Source: Alphaproteobacteria bacterium (lineage in GTDB: Bacteria; Myxococcota_A; UBA796; GCA-2862545). From it: 28,350 bases of DNA. The notes below the pieces were generated by a model, which saw nothing but the letters and a program-made list of their open reading frames with translations, was not told where the DNA came from and did not search any database. The stretch spans positions 1 to 28,350 of the forward strand of contig JACKER010000059.1 in the NCBI GenBank assembly GCA_020632925.1. The letters run 5' to 3'. Shown in pieces: positions 13,342-21,113 of the stretch. The stretch's first letter is position 1, and every line of letters begins with the position of its first letter. The translations under genes and the position numbers were made by a program.

Positions 13342-15807
13342 ATGCTGGCCATCCTGACCGCGTCCGCGGCGTGGGCCCACCACCCGCACGATCCCATCGA
13401 ACGCGTGGACCTGTCCTCGGGACCGGGACCGGCGGGTGTCATCCTCGCAAGCCGGCTGCCCAACCAGAACTGGCGGCCGTATGATGTCATGCGCAGCGAG
13501 GACGGAGGCGTGTCGTGGGCGCCCTCGTTCACGGGCCTCGACAACGCTTCGGACATGAGCGACCTCGACGTGTCGCCCGAGTTCGACGCCGACGGGGTCG
13601 CCATGGTGACGACGCTCGAGGAGGGTGCCTGGGTCAGCGTCGACTTCGGGCGGTCCTGGGAGCACGTGCTCGACGACGTGCCCCTGGGCTCTGGGGCGGT
13701 GGTGCACGACGGCCTCGGCCCCGTGCTGCTCGCGGCCCAGATCGGCGGGGCGCTGCTCCGCAGCGAGGATCTCGGCGCCACCTGGGACACGGTGACCGCG
13801 CCCGCGCTGGTCGGTTCTCTCTCGGGCTCCGGTGCGCGCGCCGCCTACTCGGTGGGGAGCGTCTACTACTGGTCGGACGACGCGGGTACCACCTGGGACA
13901 GCGCCGACGTGGGCGTGGACATCGCGGCCGTCGACATCGCACCCGGGGCGCGTGCCGCAGCGACGGTCCAGGGCGTGTACCTGGCGGAGGGCTCGGGGTC
14001 CTTCTCGCTCACGGCGATCCGGGGTCCCATGACCACGGTGGCGGTTTCGCCTGCGTGGGCGCAGGGCGATCGCGTCGTCATCGCCACCGGGAACGCGGTC
14101 GGCGCGTTCGTGTCCGAGGACGGGGGCGCGACGATGGACGTGGGGCTGATCCGAATCCCCCCTTCGGAACAGGCGACCATCCACTACTACACGCTCCGGA
14201 TGTCGCGGGGGTTCGGGACCGATCGCACGGTCCTCGCCAGCCGATTCGAGGGGCTCTTCCGCTCGGGCGACGCAGGCCACACCTGGATGGAGTTCGACAC
14301 CCGTCCGCCCGCGCTGCTCACGGCGATCGCGCTCTCACCGCGGTACGCCGACGACCACACGCTTCTGGTGGGCAGCTACGACAGCGGGGTGTGGTCGTCG
14401 ACGGACGGCGGCGACACGTTCGAGGTGAAGAACACCACGCTCCCCCGCGCCTCGGCCTACGACATCCAGTTCACGGCGTCCTCGGACGGAACGCTCGTCT
14501 CGTCGATGGCGTTGCGGGACAAGGTGATCGGGGGCACCGCACCCTTCGACGAGTGGTCGCAGCTCGGGAACAACACCATCGGGTACCCGACGCGGCTGCG
14601 GGTGTCGCCGAACTGGGCCGACGACGGCGTGGCCCTCCTCGGGATGCGCACCCCCGGAATCTTCCGGACCTCGGACTTCGGCGCCACCTGGGTCTCGGTC
14701 ACACCCCAGCTCCCGCCGATCTCCGACATCGCGTTCGACGAGGACGCACGCGTGGTGCTGACGGGGCACGTGAGCGGCCGCCTCGGGCGCTCGACGGACG
14801 GCGGTCAGACCTTCGCCTCGGTCCCTCCCTTCGCTCCCACGCCGGTGGAGCCCGTCCTGATCGACCGTTGCCCGGGGACCTTCCTCATCGGGACCGGCCT
14901 CGGGGTGTACACCTCCTCGGATGGCGTGACCTTCGTCCAGGAGACCGACCCGCGCCTGTCCGGGGTGGTCCACGAAGTGGCCTGCGGCCCTGATGGGACG
15001 CGGTTCGTCGCCATGCGGGCGGGGGGCCTGTTCCGCCTGGAGCCGAGCGGACCCGGTTGGGTCGAGGTGGGTGCTGGCATGGTCGAGGACGGCCCGCCCG
15101 CCGAGATCGTCGTCTCACCGACCTTCGACCGGGATCACACCGTGTTCGCGGCGGTCGACCAGTGGCTCTACCGCTCGACCGACGGCGGCGATCGGTACCG
15201 GCGCGTGGGGATCGCGCCCATCCGGTACGAGGAGGACGCCCAGGCGGTGGACAGCACCTCGTCGACGCTGACGTTCGACTCCGGCGAGAGCGTCGGTGCC
15301 GCGCTGTCGCTCGAGGCTGGCGACACCGTCGAGATCCTGGTCCGAGGGATCGGCCTGGACTGGCTGGGGGCCACCGGGGGCGGCACGGCACAGGTGGAGC
15401 TGGACGGCTCCGTGGTGGACACGGTGGACACGTCCGGTCCGGTCGCCTACCAGCAGGTGCTCTGGTCGGTCCGAGGTCTGCCCGACGAGGCCCACCGGCT
15501 CGTGATCACCTGCTTGTCCGGTACGATCACCTTCGACGCGTTCGATGTCTGGCCGTACCTCCCACCACCGCCGCCCGACGACACCGGGACGGAGACGGGT
15601 GGACCGCCCGAAACGGGCACGCCACCGACGGACACGGGCTCGACGACGACGGACACGGACCCGACCACGACGGACGACGGCAACCCGCCGCCACCACCGG
15701 AGTCCGACGGAGGCTGCCACTGCGCGAGCGCCACGCGAGGCTCCGCTGGCGTGGCCCGGGTCCCGCTCGCCCTGCTCTTCTGGCGGCGGCGGCGCAGGAG
15801 CGGATAG
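13342..15807 (+). CDS. Secreted Asp-box (BNR/sortilin-like) beta-propeller with MYXO-CTERM-like tail (first paralogue)
   Basis: 821 residues from ATG 13342 with CCGGAGG ahead. Signal peptide MLAILTASAAWA, predicted cut before HHPHDPIERVD. From about 40 to 630 there are about eleven Asp-box-like blades of the S-x-D-x-G-x-T-[WF] kind (RSEDGGVSW, VDFGRSWEH, RSEDLGATW, WSDDAGTTW, RSGDAGHTW, STDGGDTF, RTSDFGATW, RSTDGGQTF and others), as in sialidases, sortilins and YCF48/photosystem factors. No sialidase Arg triad can be assigned, so it is probably a binding or scaffold protein. Then follows a jelly-roll-like domain (VEILVRGIGLDWLGATGGG, VELDGSVVDTVDTSG, YQQVLWSVRGLP), a Thr/Asp/Pro linker, GGCHC at 790-794, a hydrophobic segment and five Arg. 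It is a paralogue of the gene at 17969-20449 and lies 17 bp before mbnP. Confidence 0.85.
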   Translation: MLAILTASAAWAHHPHDPIERVDLSSGPGPAGVILASRLPNQNWRPYDVMRSEDGGVSWAPSFTGLDNASDMSDLDVSPEFDADGVAMVTTLEEGAWVSVDFGRSWEHVLDDVPLGSGAVVHDGLGPVLLAAQIGGALLRSEDLGATWDTVTAPALVGSLSGSGARAAYSVGSVYYWSDDAGTTWDSADVGVDIAAVDIAPGARAAATVQGVYLAEGSGSFSLTAIRGPMTTVAVSPAWAQGDRVVIATGNAVGAFVSEDGGATMDVGLIRIPPSEQATIHYYTLRMSRGFGTDRTVLASRFEGLFRSGDAGHTWMEFDTRPPALLTAIALSPRYADDHTLLVGSYDSGVWSSTDGGDTFEVKNTTLPRASAYDIQFTASSDGTLVSSMALRDKVIGGTAPFDEWSQLGNNTIGYPTRLRVSPNWADDGVALLGMRTPGIFRTSDFGATWVSVTPQLPPISDIAFDEDARVVLTGHVSGRLGRSTDGGQTFASVPPFAPTPVEPVLIDRCPGTFLIGTGLGVYTSSDGVTFVQETDPRLSGVVHEVACGPDGTRFVAMRAGGLFRLEPSGPGWVEVGAGMVEDGPPAEIVVSPTFDRDHTVFAAVDQWLYRSTDGGDRYRRVGIAPIRYEEDAQAVDSTSSTLTFDSGESVGAALSLEAGDTVEILVRGIGLDWLGATGGGTAQVELDGSVVDTVDTSGPVAYQQVLWSVRGLPDEAHRLVITCLSGTITFDAFDVWPYLPPPPPDDTGTETGGPPETGTPPTDTGSTTTDTDPTTTDDGNPPPPPESDGGCHCASATRGSAGVARVPLALLFWRRRRRSG

Positions 15808-15824
15808 GACGGATCGGGGGGACG

Positions 15825-16697
15825 ATGACCTCGCTCGCCACAGTGCTGCTCGCCTGCGGGGGGTCCGTGTCGACTCCGGACGGGGTGGGGCACTCGGCCG
15901 GCTCGTCCACCACCGACACGGGTGAGGTCCCGATCGAGCTGGCGTTCCGCGCGACGGCGGGAGGCGTCGACTTCCGCTGCGGCGACACGGTCGATCTGCC
16001 CAGCGGCCGTGTCACGCTGTCCGACCTGCGGTTCTACGTCAGCGAGGTCGCCCTGGTGGATGCCGAGGGCAGGGAGGTGCCGCTCCGCCTCCGGGACGAC
16101 GACGCATGGCAGGGCGAGGGCGTAGCCCTGATGGACTTCGAGGACGGCAGCGCGACCTGCGAGAGCGGCACGGCGGGGCAACACACCAGGATCGAAGCCT
16201 GGGCGCCCGCCGGGAACTGGGATGGGCTCGCGTTCGACCTCGGGTTGCCCTTCCGCCTCGATCACGGCGACGTCGGTCTGTCGCAGCCTCCCCTCAACGT
16301 CACGGGCATGTTCTGGAGCTGGCAGGACGGGTACAAGTTCCTGAGGGTCGACCTCACGGGCACCGCCGGCACCTGGCTGGTCCACGTGGGGAGCAGCGGG
16401 TGTGTCTCGAGCGGCTCTGCGCAGGCGCCCATGGTCGAGTGCAGCCGTCCGAACCGTGCGCGGGTGGTCGTTCGTGGGTACGACCCGACCGCGGGCGTCA
16501 CGGTCCTGGAGCTCGCGGACCTCCTGCGCGGCGCGGACACGGGCGCTGACACGGCCGGCTCCGGGCCCGGGTGTATGTCTGCGCCGGCCGACGCCGCCGA
16601 GTGCGGTCCGGTGTTCGCCGACCTCGGGCTGGACGTTGCGACCGGGGAATGCGTGGACGGGTGCGCGGGCCAGATCGCCTTCCACGGTGTGCCGTGA
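15825..16697 (+). CDS. mbnP: MbnP-family copper-binding lipoprotein (metallo-mystery pair, four-Cys protein)
   Basis: 290 residues from ATG 15825; GGGGGGACG precedes. MTSLATVLLAC is a lipoprotein signal with lipobox LLAC. The family is recognised by VDFRCGDTVDL, VTLSDLRFYVSEVALVD (64-79), EDGSATCESG, the MFWSWQDGYKFLRVD block (162-176) and the C-terminal Cys set (C250, C260, C276, C280) around CGPVFADLGL. In studied MbnP proteins a Trp is oxidised to kynurenine by the di-heme partner MbnH and takes part in copper binding; here W164 and W166 in MFWSW are the candidates. Such pairs occur with methanobactin but also alone, as here: no methanobactin genes are visible. Its stop overlaps the mbnH start as GTGA. 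Acts on the periplasmic or outer surface, anchored by lipid. Confidence 0.87.
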   Translation: MTSLATVLLACGGSVSTPDGVGHSAGSSTTDTGEVPIELAFRATAGGVDFRCGDTVDLPSGRVTLSDLRFYVSEVALVDAEGREVPLRLRDDDAWQGEGVALMDFEDGSATCESGTAGQHTRIEAWAPAGNWDGLAFDLGLPFRLDHGDVGLSQPPLNVTGMFWSWQDGYKFLRVDLTGTAGTWLVHVGSSGCVSSGSAQAPMVECSRPNRARVVVRGYDPTAGVTVLELADLLRGADTGADTAGSGPGCMSAPADAAECGPVFADLGLDVATGECVDGCAGQIAFHGVP

Positions 16698-17911
16698 GGC
16701 GCACACTCCCCCTGATGCTCGTAGCGACGTGGGCCTGTGCGGACCCTGCGCCCACCGAGGACGCGGCGCCCGACCGCGAGCATTCCCCCGTGGGTGTCGT
16801 CTGGGCCGGCGCGCTGGAGGAGCCGATCGTGGCCGGGGGGACGCCATGGGTCTGGAATCTCCCGCTCGGCTTCCCGCCGCCCGTGGTCCCACCCGACAAC
16901 CCGATGACGGTGGAGAAGGTGGAGCTCGGCCGGTATCTGTTCCACGACGTGCGGCTGTCGGGCAACGGGACGCAGTCCTGCGCGAGCTGCCACGACCAGG
17001 CGCTGGCCTACTCCGACGGGCGCGTCGTCCCGGTGGGCTCGACGGGCGAGGACGGCGTCCGCAACGCCATGGCCCTGTCGAACGTCGCCTACCACTCCAC
17101 CCTGACGTGGGCGAACCCTGCGCTCGTGCAGCTCGAACAGCAGGCGCCGATCCCGATGTTCGGCGAGGTCCCGGTGGAGCTCGGCATCACGGGGCACGAG
17201 GACGAGGTCCTCGCACGGATCGCGGACGATCCCGCGTACCGCGACCTGTTCGCCGCCGCCTTCCCGAACCTCGACGAGGAGGAGCGGATCGACTGGGATC
17301 GGGTGGTGGACGGCCTGGCCTCGTTCGTACGCGCCCTGGTGTCGTTCGACAGCCCCTACGACCGCTTCGCCTACGGCGGTGACACGACCGCCATGACCGA
17401 CTCCGAGAAGCGCGGTATGCAGCTGTTCTTCGGCGAGCGGTGCGAGTGCCACCACTGCCACGGCGGGCCGCTGTTCTCGAACAGCTTCGTGACCGCCAAC
17501 TCGGCCGAGCCCGAGCGCCCCTTCTTCAACGACGGGCTGTACAACATCGACGGCGAGGGGGCCTACCCACCGGACAACACGGGGCTGTACGCCATCACGG
17601 GACAACCCTGGGACATGGGCAAGTTCCGGCCTCCATCGCTGCGCAACCTCGCGCACACGGCGCCCTACATGCACGATGGGAGCATGGCCACCCTCGACGA
17701 GGTGGTGGACATGTACGCCCACGGTGGCCGCGTCATCGAGAGTGGCCCGTACGCCGGCGACGGGAGCACGAACCCGTACAAGAGCGCCTTCCTGCCGGGG
17801 TTCAGGCTGACGGATCAGGAGCGGCGCGATCTGTCGGGCTTTCTGCTCGAGGCGCTTCGGGACGACACACTGTTGGTCGATCCGCGGTTCTCCGATCCGT
17901 TCGAGCCCTGA
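16694..17911 (+). CDS. mbnH: MbnH-family di-heme cytochrome c peroxidase-like enzyme, lipoprotein form
   Basis: 405 residues from GTG 16694, overlapping the mbnP stop (GTGA). MRRTLPLMLVATWAC ends in a lipobox-like TWAC, so it is probably lipid-anchored. It has the two-heme layout of the MauG/cytochrome c peroxidase superfamily: CASCH at 96-100 and CHHCH at 252-256, plus KVELGRYLFHDVRLSGNG (75-92), ALSNVAYHSTLTW (127-139), GKFRPPSLRNLAHTAPYMHDGS (309-330, conserved Arg-Pro and Met-His) and VVDMYAHGG. This is the metallo-mystery pair di-heme protein (MXAN_0977-like). Known MbnH makes a bis-Fe(IV) state with peroxide and oxidises a Trp of MbnP to kynurenine. Partner adjacency and overlap make the same reaction very likely here. 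Confidence 0.9.
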   Translation: MRRTLPLMLVATWACADPAPTEDAAPDREHSPVGVVWAGALEEPIVAGGTPWVWNLPLGFPPPVVPPDNPMTVEKVELGRYLFHDVRLSGNGTQSCASCHDQALAYSDGRVVPVGSTGEDGVRNAMALSNVAYHSTLTWANPALVQLEQQAPIPMFGEVPVELGITGHEDEVLARIADDPAYRDLFAAAFPNLDEEERIDWDRVVDGLASFVRALVSFDSPYDRFAYGGDTTAMTDSEKRGMQLFFGERCECHHCHGGPLFSNSFVTANSAEPERPFFNDGLYNIDGEGAYPPDNTGLYAITGQPWDMGKFRPPSLRNLAHTAPYMHDGSMATLDEVVDMYAHGGRVIESGPYAGDGSTNPYKSAFLPGFRLTDQERRDLSGFLLEALRDDTLLVDPRFSDPFEP

Positions 17912-17940
17912 GCGGCCAGGCGATTCCGGGACGGGCGGGC

Positions 17941-17946
17941 TAGGAT
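17941..17946 (+). promoter_or_regulatory. Candidate -10 element of the second propeller gene
   Basis: TAGGAT, 22 bp before the ATG at 17969, in the 57-bp gap behind mbnH; a ribosome site GAGAGG lies between (17957-17963). AGGCGA at the -35 distance (17 bp) resembles AGGTGA at the same place before tolC, but neither is a standard -35. Confidence 0.3.
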
Positions 17947-17968
17947 CGATGCCGTTCGAGAGGTCGTC

Positions 17969-20449
17969 ATGATCCTGCCGCTGCTCGCGTCCGTCTCCCT
18001 CGCCCACGCCCCTCACGATCCCACGTACGTCCTGGGCGTCTCCCCCGCCGTGACCACGGATGGCTTCGTGATCATGAGCCGCTTCCCGAGCCAGAACTGG
18101 CGGGCGCAGGACCTTGTCGCGTCGTCGGACGGCGGGGTGACCTTCGACTACGCATTCCGCGGTCTGGAGAATCGCCGCGTGCTGGTGGACCTGTCGCTGT
18201 CCCCGCACTTCGACGTGGACGGTGTGTCGTTCGCGACCAGCGAGGACGCTGGCTGGCTCACCACGGACAGCGCACACACCTGGACGGTGGCCCTGCCCTC
18301 GACGTCGCTCGGGCGCACGGAGATCGTGGACGACGGCGCAGGCGGCCTCGTGATCCTGGCCGATGAGCCCGGTGGGCCGTTGTGGCGGAGCACGGATCTC
18401 GGAGCCACCTGGGACCCGATCGCGCTGTCGCGGCCGCTGGTGGCCCTCACCTCGTTCGGCCCCAGGGTCGTCGCGGCGAGCTCGGGCGCGCTGTACGTGT
18501 CCGATGACGCTGGCGCGACCTTCATCACCATTCCCGTGCCCGACACGCTCTACGACGTGGCGGTCACGGACGGCGTGATCGCGGTGGGGGCGGAGAGCGG
18601 GTTGCTGATCGGAGACACGGGCGGCCTGTCGTTGTCCCCGGGGATCGAGGGTCCCGTGATGACGGTCGCCATCGCGCCGGACTTCGCCGCGAACCAGACG
18701 ATCCTCGCCGCTCGACAGATCGCGGGTCCCTACGTCTCGACGGACGGGGGGCAGACCTTCGTGCTCTCGCGGGCCAACCTCGTGCCCTCCGATCAGGAGC
18801 CTGGACGTCACTTCTACAGTTTCCAGTTCTCCGGCGGGTACACGAACGACGGCATCGTCTACGCCAACACCTTCGAGGGCCTGATCGTGTCGCGCGACTT
18901 CGGCTCCACCTGGGTCGAGCTCGACACCCGTCCGCCAGCCCTCATCAACGCGATCGCGTTGTCACCCGACTACGACACCGATCGCACCCTGCTCCTCGCC
19001 ACGAGCGACGGGGGGATGTGGGTGTCGCAGGACGCCGGCGAGACGTATGCGATCTCCAACAACGACATGAAGCTGTCCACGATCTACGACGTGGCGATGG
19101 TGCACGACCAGAGCGGTGCCCCCGAGGCCGTGCTCGCCCAGAACGGGTACATGACCTGGGGCACCCCGCCCTACGACGGCTGGGAGCTCCGTTCCCTGCC
19201 GCAGGGCATCGACTACACCACGCGCGTGGCGCTCTCCCCCAACTGGAGCTCGGACGGCATCGGGGTCGTGGGGACCCGGTACTTCGGGCTGTTCCGCACC
19301 TCAGATCACGGCCAGACCTGGTCGCAGGTGGCCGTCACCGGCACCGCGGTGTCGGGACTCGCGTTCAGCACGGACGGGCAGACCGTGCTCGCGGGCAACA
19401 ACTTCGGTCGGCTGTTCTTCAGCGCGGACGCTGGTCAGACCTGGGTGACGCTCCCCGAGAACATCCTCGGTGCTCCGGTGTGGGTGACCTCCGACGACGA
19501 CGGCTTCCTGATCGGCACCGGGATCGGGCTGTTCACGTCGCCCGACGGGACCACGCTGACGCGGCTGCCGGACTTCGACCAGCCGATCCATCAGGTCAAG
19601 GCGACCGGGGACGGCACGCGGTACGTCGTGGTCCGCGGCGGCGGCCTGTACCGCAGCGACGCCGGCGGACCCTGGACGCAGATCGCCCCGTCGCTCACGG
19701 AGCTCGGGCTGCCCTACGAGATCGGTGTCTCCCCGAACTTCGCCACCGACGGCACGCTGTTCGTCGGGATGGACGAGCACGTCCTCCGGTCCCGCGACCG
19801 CGGCGACACCTGGACCGAGGTCACGCCCACCCGCATCCGCTACGAGGAGGACTGCCAGGCGCTCCGCCCGTCCGGCGCGCTGCTCGGCGGCCGGATGACG
19901 CGCGCGGGCGCATCGGTCACGAAGGCGTCACTGATCGCGGCCGACACGTCGATCGACTTCGAGTTCTCCGGGACCGGGATCGCCTGGATCGCGCCCAACA
20001 CCCCCGATCTCGGTGAGGCCGACGTCTATGTGGACGGTGCGGTCGTCGGTCACGTGTCGCTGCAGGGCCCCGAGGCCGATCAGGTCGAGGTGTTCCGCTG
20101 GGACGGGCTGCCCTGGGGCACCCACACCCTGCACATCCAGCCGACCGGCACCGACCCCATCGCGCTCGACGCGATCGACCTGTTCCGCGTCCCCGAGCCG
20201 GGCACGACGACGACGACGGACGGCCCGACGGACACGGGGCTCGCCCCGACCACGGGCGAGACGGGCGATCCCGGCACGACGGACGGCACCCACACCACCG
20301 ATGGCACGACGACCGACGACGACGACGACGGCAAGGGCTGCAAGTGCGCGACGGGGTCGACCCCGGGACTCGCGGTGCTCGGCTGGCCGGCGTTGATCGC
20401 CCTCGTGGCGGCTCGCCGTCGCTCGGCGGTTCACCGCTCGCGTCGCTGA
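17969..20449 (+). CDS. Secreted Asp-box (BNR/sortilin-like) beta-propeller with MYXO-CTERM-like tail (second paralogue)
   Basis: 826 residues from ATG 17969. Signal peptide MILPLLASVSLA, predicted cut before HAPHDPTYVLG. About twelve Asp-box-like blades follow (SSDGGVTF, RSTDLGATW, VSDDAGATF, VSTDGGQTF, VSRDFGSTW, VSQDAGETY, RTSDHGQTW, FSADAGQTW, RSRDRGDTW and weaker ones), then the same jelly-roll-like domain (FEFSGTGIAWIAPNTPDLGE, VEVFRWDGLPWGTHTLHI), a Thr/Gly/Asp linker, GKGCKC (788-793), a hydrophobic stretch (LAVLGWPALIALVAA) and a basic end. It matches the paralogue at 13342 along its whole length (for example NQNW/SQNW, LDTRPPALxxAIALSP, IRYEEDxQA), so they arose by duplication. Role unknown; likely a surface-displayed binder linked to the mbnP/mbnH pair it follows. 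Confidence 0.85.
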   Translation: MILPLLASVSLAHAPHDPTYVLGVSPAVTTDGFVIMSRFPSQNWRAQDLVASSDGGVTFDYAFRGLENRRVLVDLSLSPHFDVDGVSFATSEDAGWLTTDSAHTWTVALPSTSLGRTEIVDDGAGGLVILADEPGGPLWRSTDLGATWDPIALSRPLVALTSFGPRVVAASSGALYVSDDAGATFITIPVPDTLYDVAVTDGVIAVGAESGLLIGDTGGLSLSPGIEGPVMTVAIAPDFAANQTILAARQIAGPYVSTDGGQTFVLSRANLVPSDQEPGRHFYSFQFSGGYTNDGIVYANTFEGLIVSRDFGSTWVELDTRPPALINAIALSPDYDTDRTLLLATSDGGMWVSQDAGETYAISNNDMKLSTIYDVAMVHDQSGAPEAVLAQNGYMTWGTPPYDGWELRSLPQGIDYTTRVALSPNWSSDGIGVVGTRYFGLFRTSDHGQTWSQVAVTGTAVSGLAFSTDGQTVLAGNNFGRLFFSADAGQTWVTLPENILGAPVWVTSDDDGFLIGTGIGLFTSPDGTTLTRLPDFDQPIHQVKATGDGTRYVVVRGGGLYRSDAGGPWTQIAPSLTELGLPYEIGVSPNFATDGTLFVGMDEHVLRSRDRGDTWTEVTPTRIRYEEDCQALRPSGALLGGRMTRAGASVTKASLIAADTSIDFEFSGTGIAWIAPNTPDLGEADVYVDGAVVGHVSLQGPEADQVEVFRWDGLPWGTHTLHIQPTGTDPIALDAIDLFRVPEPGTTTTTDGPTDTGLAPTTGETGDPGTTDGTHTTDGTTTDDDDDGKGCKCATGSTPGLAVLGWPALIALVAARRRSAVHRSRR

Positions 20450-20456
20450 GCGCTGG

Positions 20457-21065
20457 TCAGCCGCGGTCCGGACCCGTCGCCAGCGGGCCGCTCTGCAGCT
20501 CGTCCTCGTCCAGCACACCATCGGCGTCGGCGTCGATCCACAGGGCCGACTGCTGCTCGAACAGCTCGACGAGCACAGCGTGCTCCGGGTCGCCGGGGCC
20601 GATCGTGGTCGCCTCCGTCGGCGAGATCGTGTCCGAGAGCCAGCCCGTCGGCCCGATCTGCAGGATGAGCGGCAGCCCGTCCACCCACATCTCCGGGTCG
20701 ATCGGGATGTGCAGATCGGCCACCTCGACCTCCGCGTCCACCTGGACCCCGTCGACCAGGGCCGAGAGCACGAAGGTGTCCTGGAACGCGGCGTCCAGGC
20801 CGCACCACCAGCCGCCGTCCACGAAGTAGGGCGCGGTGGTCTCGATGGAGACGAGCGCGCGGACCATCGTGCGGCTGCCGACCTCCTCGCAGTGGTCCAT
20901 CCGGATCTCGTCGAGGACGGCGGTGGCGGAGATCAGCTCGGCGCCGTCGTCCGCGGCCAGCTGCAGCCGCAGCGTCCCCGGGGTCGGGGGCACCGGCACG
21001 CTCCACGGGTCGGGCCCGCAGGCGACCAACGTGAGGAGCGGCAGCAGGGTGGCGACGGGACGCAT
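20457..21065 (-). CDS. Lipoprotein with C-terminal EF-hand-like calcium loop, unknown function
   Basis: 202 residues from ATG 21065 behind GGGAGGGTGG. Signal MRPVATLLPLLTLVAC with lipobox LVAC. The mature part has a Pro-rich lead (WSVPVPPTPG), then beta-rich sequence with two Cys (DHCEEVG and GGWWCGLD) and PIDPEMWVDGLPLILQIGP. Near the end DADADGVLDEDE at 178-189 fits a canonical EF-hand loop (Asp at 1, 3, 5 and 9, Gly at 6, Glu at 12), preceded by the helix HAVLVELFEQQSALWI. Only one loop is present, as in dockerin-like or periplasmic calcium-binding proteins. It converges with the propeller gene, with seven bases between the two stops, so it is outside the cassette operon. Divergent from the sugar transferase. 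Confidence 0.75.
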   Translation of the reverse strand: MRPVATLLPLLTLVACGPDPWSVPVPPTPGTLRLQLAADDGAELISATAVLDEIRMDHCEEVGSRTMVRALVSIETTAPYFVDGGWWCGLDAAFQDTFVLSALVDGVQVDAEVEVADLHIPIDPEMWVDGLPLILQIGPTGWLSDTISPTEATTIGPGDPEHAVLVELFEQQSALWIDADADGVLDEDELQSGPLATGPDRG

Positions 21066-21113
21066 CCACCCTCCCTTACCCCACCCGGGCCCCGATCGGC
21101 TCGCTCGGATGAC

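Noticed and set aside
11722..14280. 852-codon minus-strand open frame across four plus-strand genes
   Set aside because: Covers well-supported acyltransferase, J-protein and propeller genes; the translation is low-complexity His/Arg/Gly sequence of a high-GC antisense shadow.
16262..18811. 849-codon minus-strand open frame
   Set aside because: Antisense to mbnP, mbnH and the second propeller, whose motifs are unmistakable.
13342..20449. Propeller genes as sialidases
   Set aside because: Asp boxes are present, but no Arg triad or catalytic Tyr/Glu pattern could be assigned; Asp boxes alone occur in many non-enzymatic propellers.
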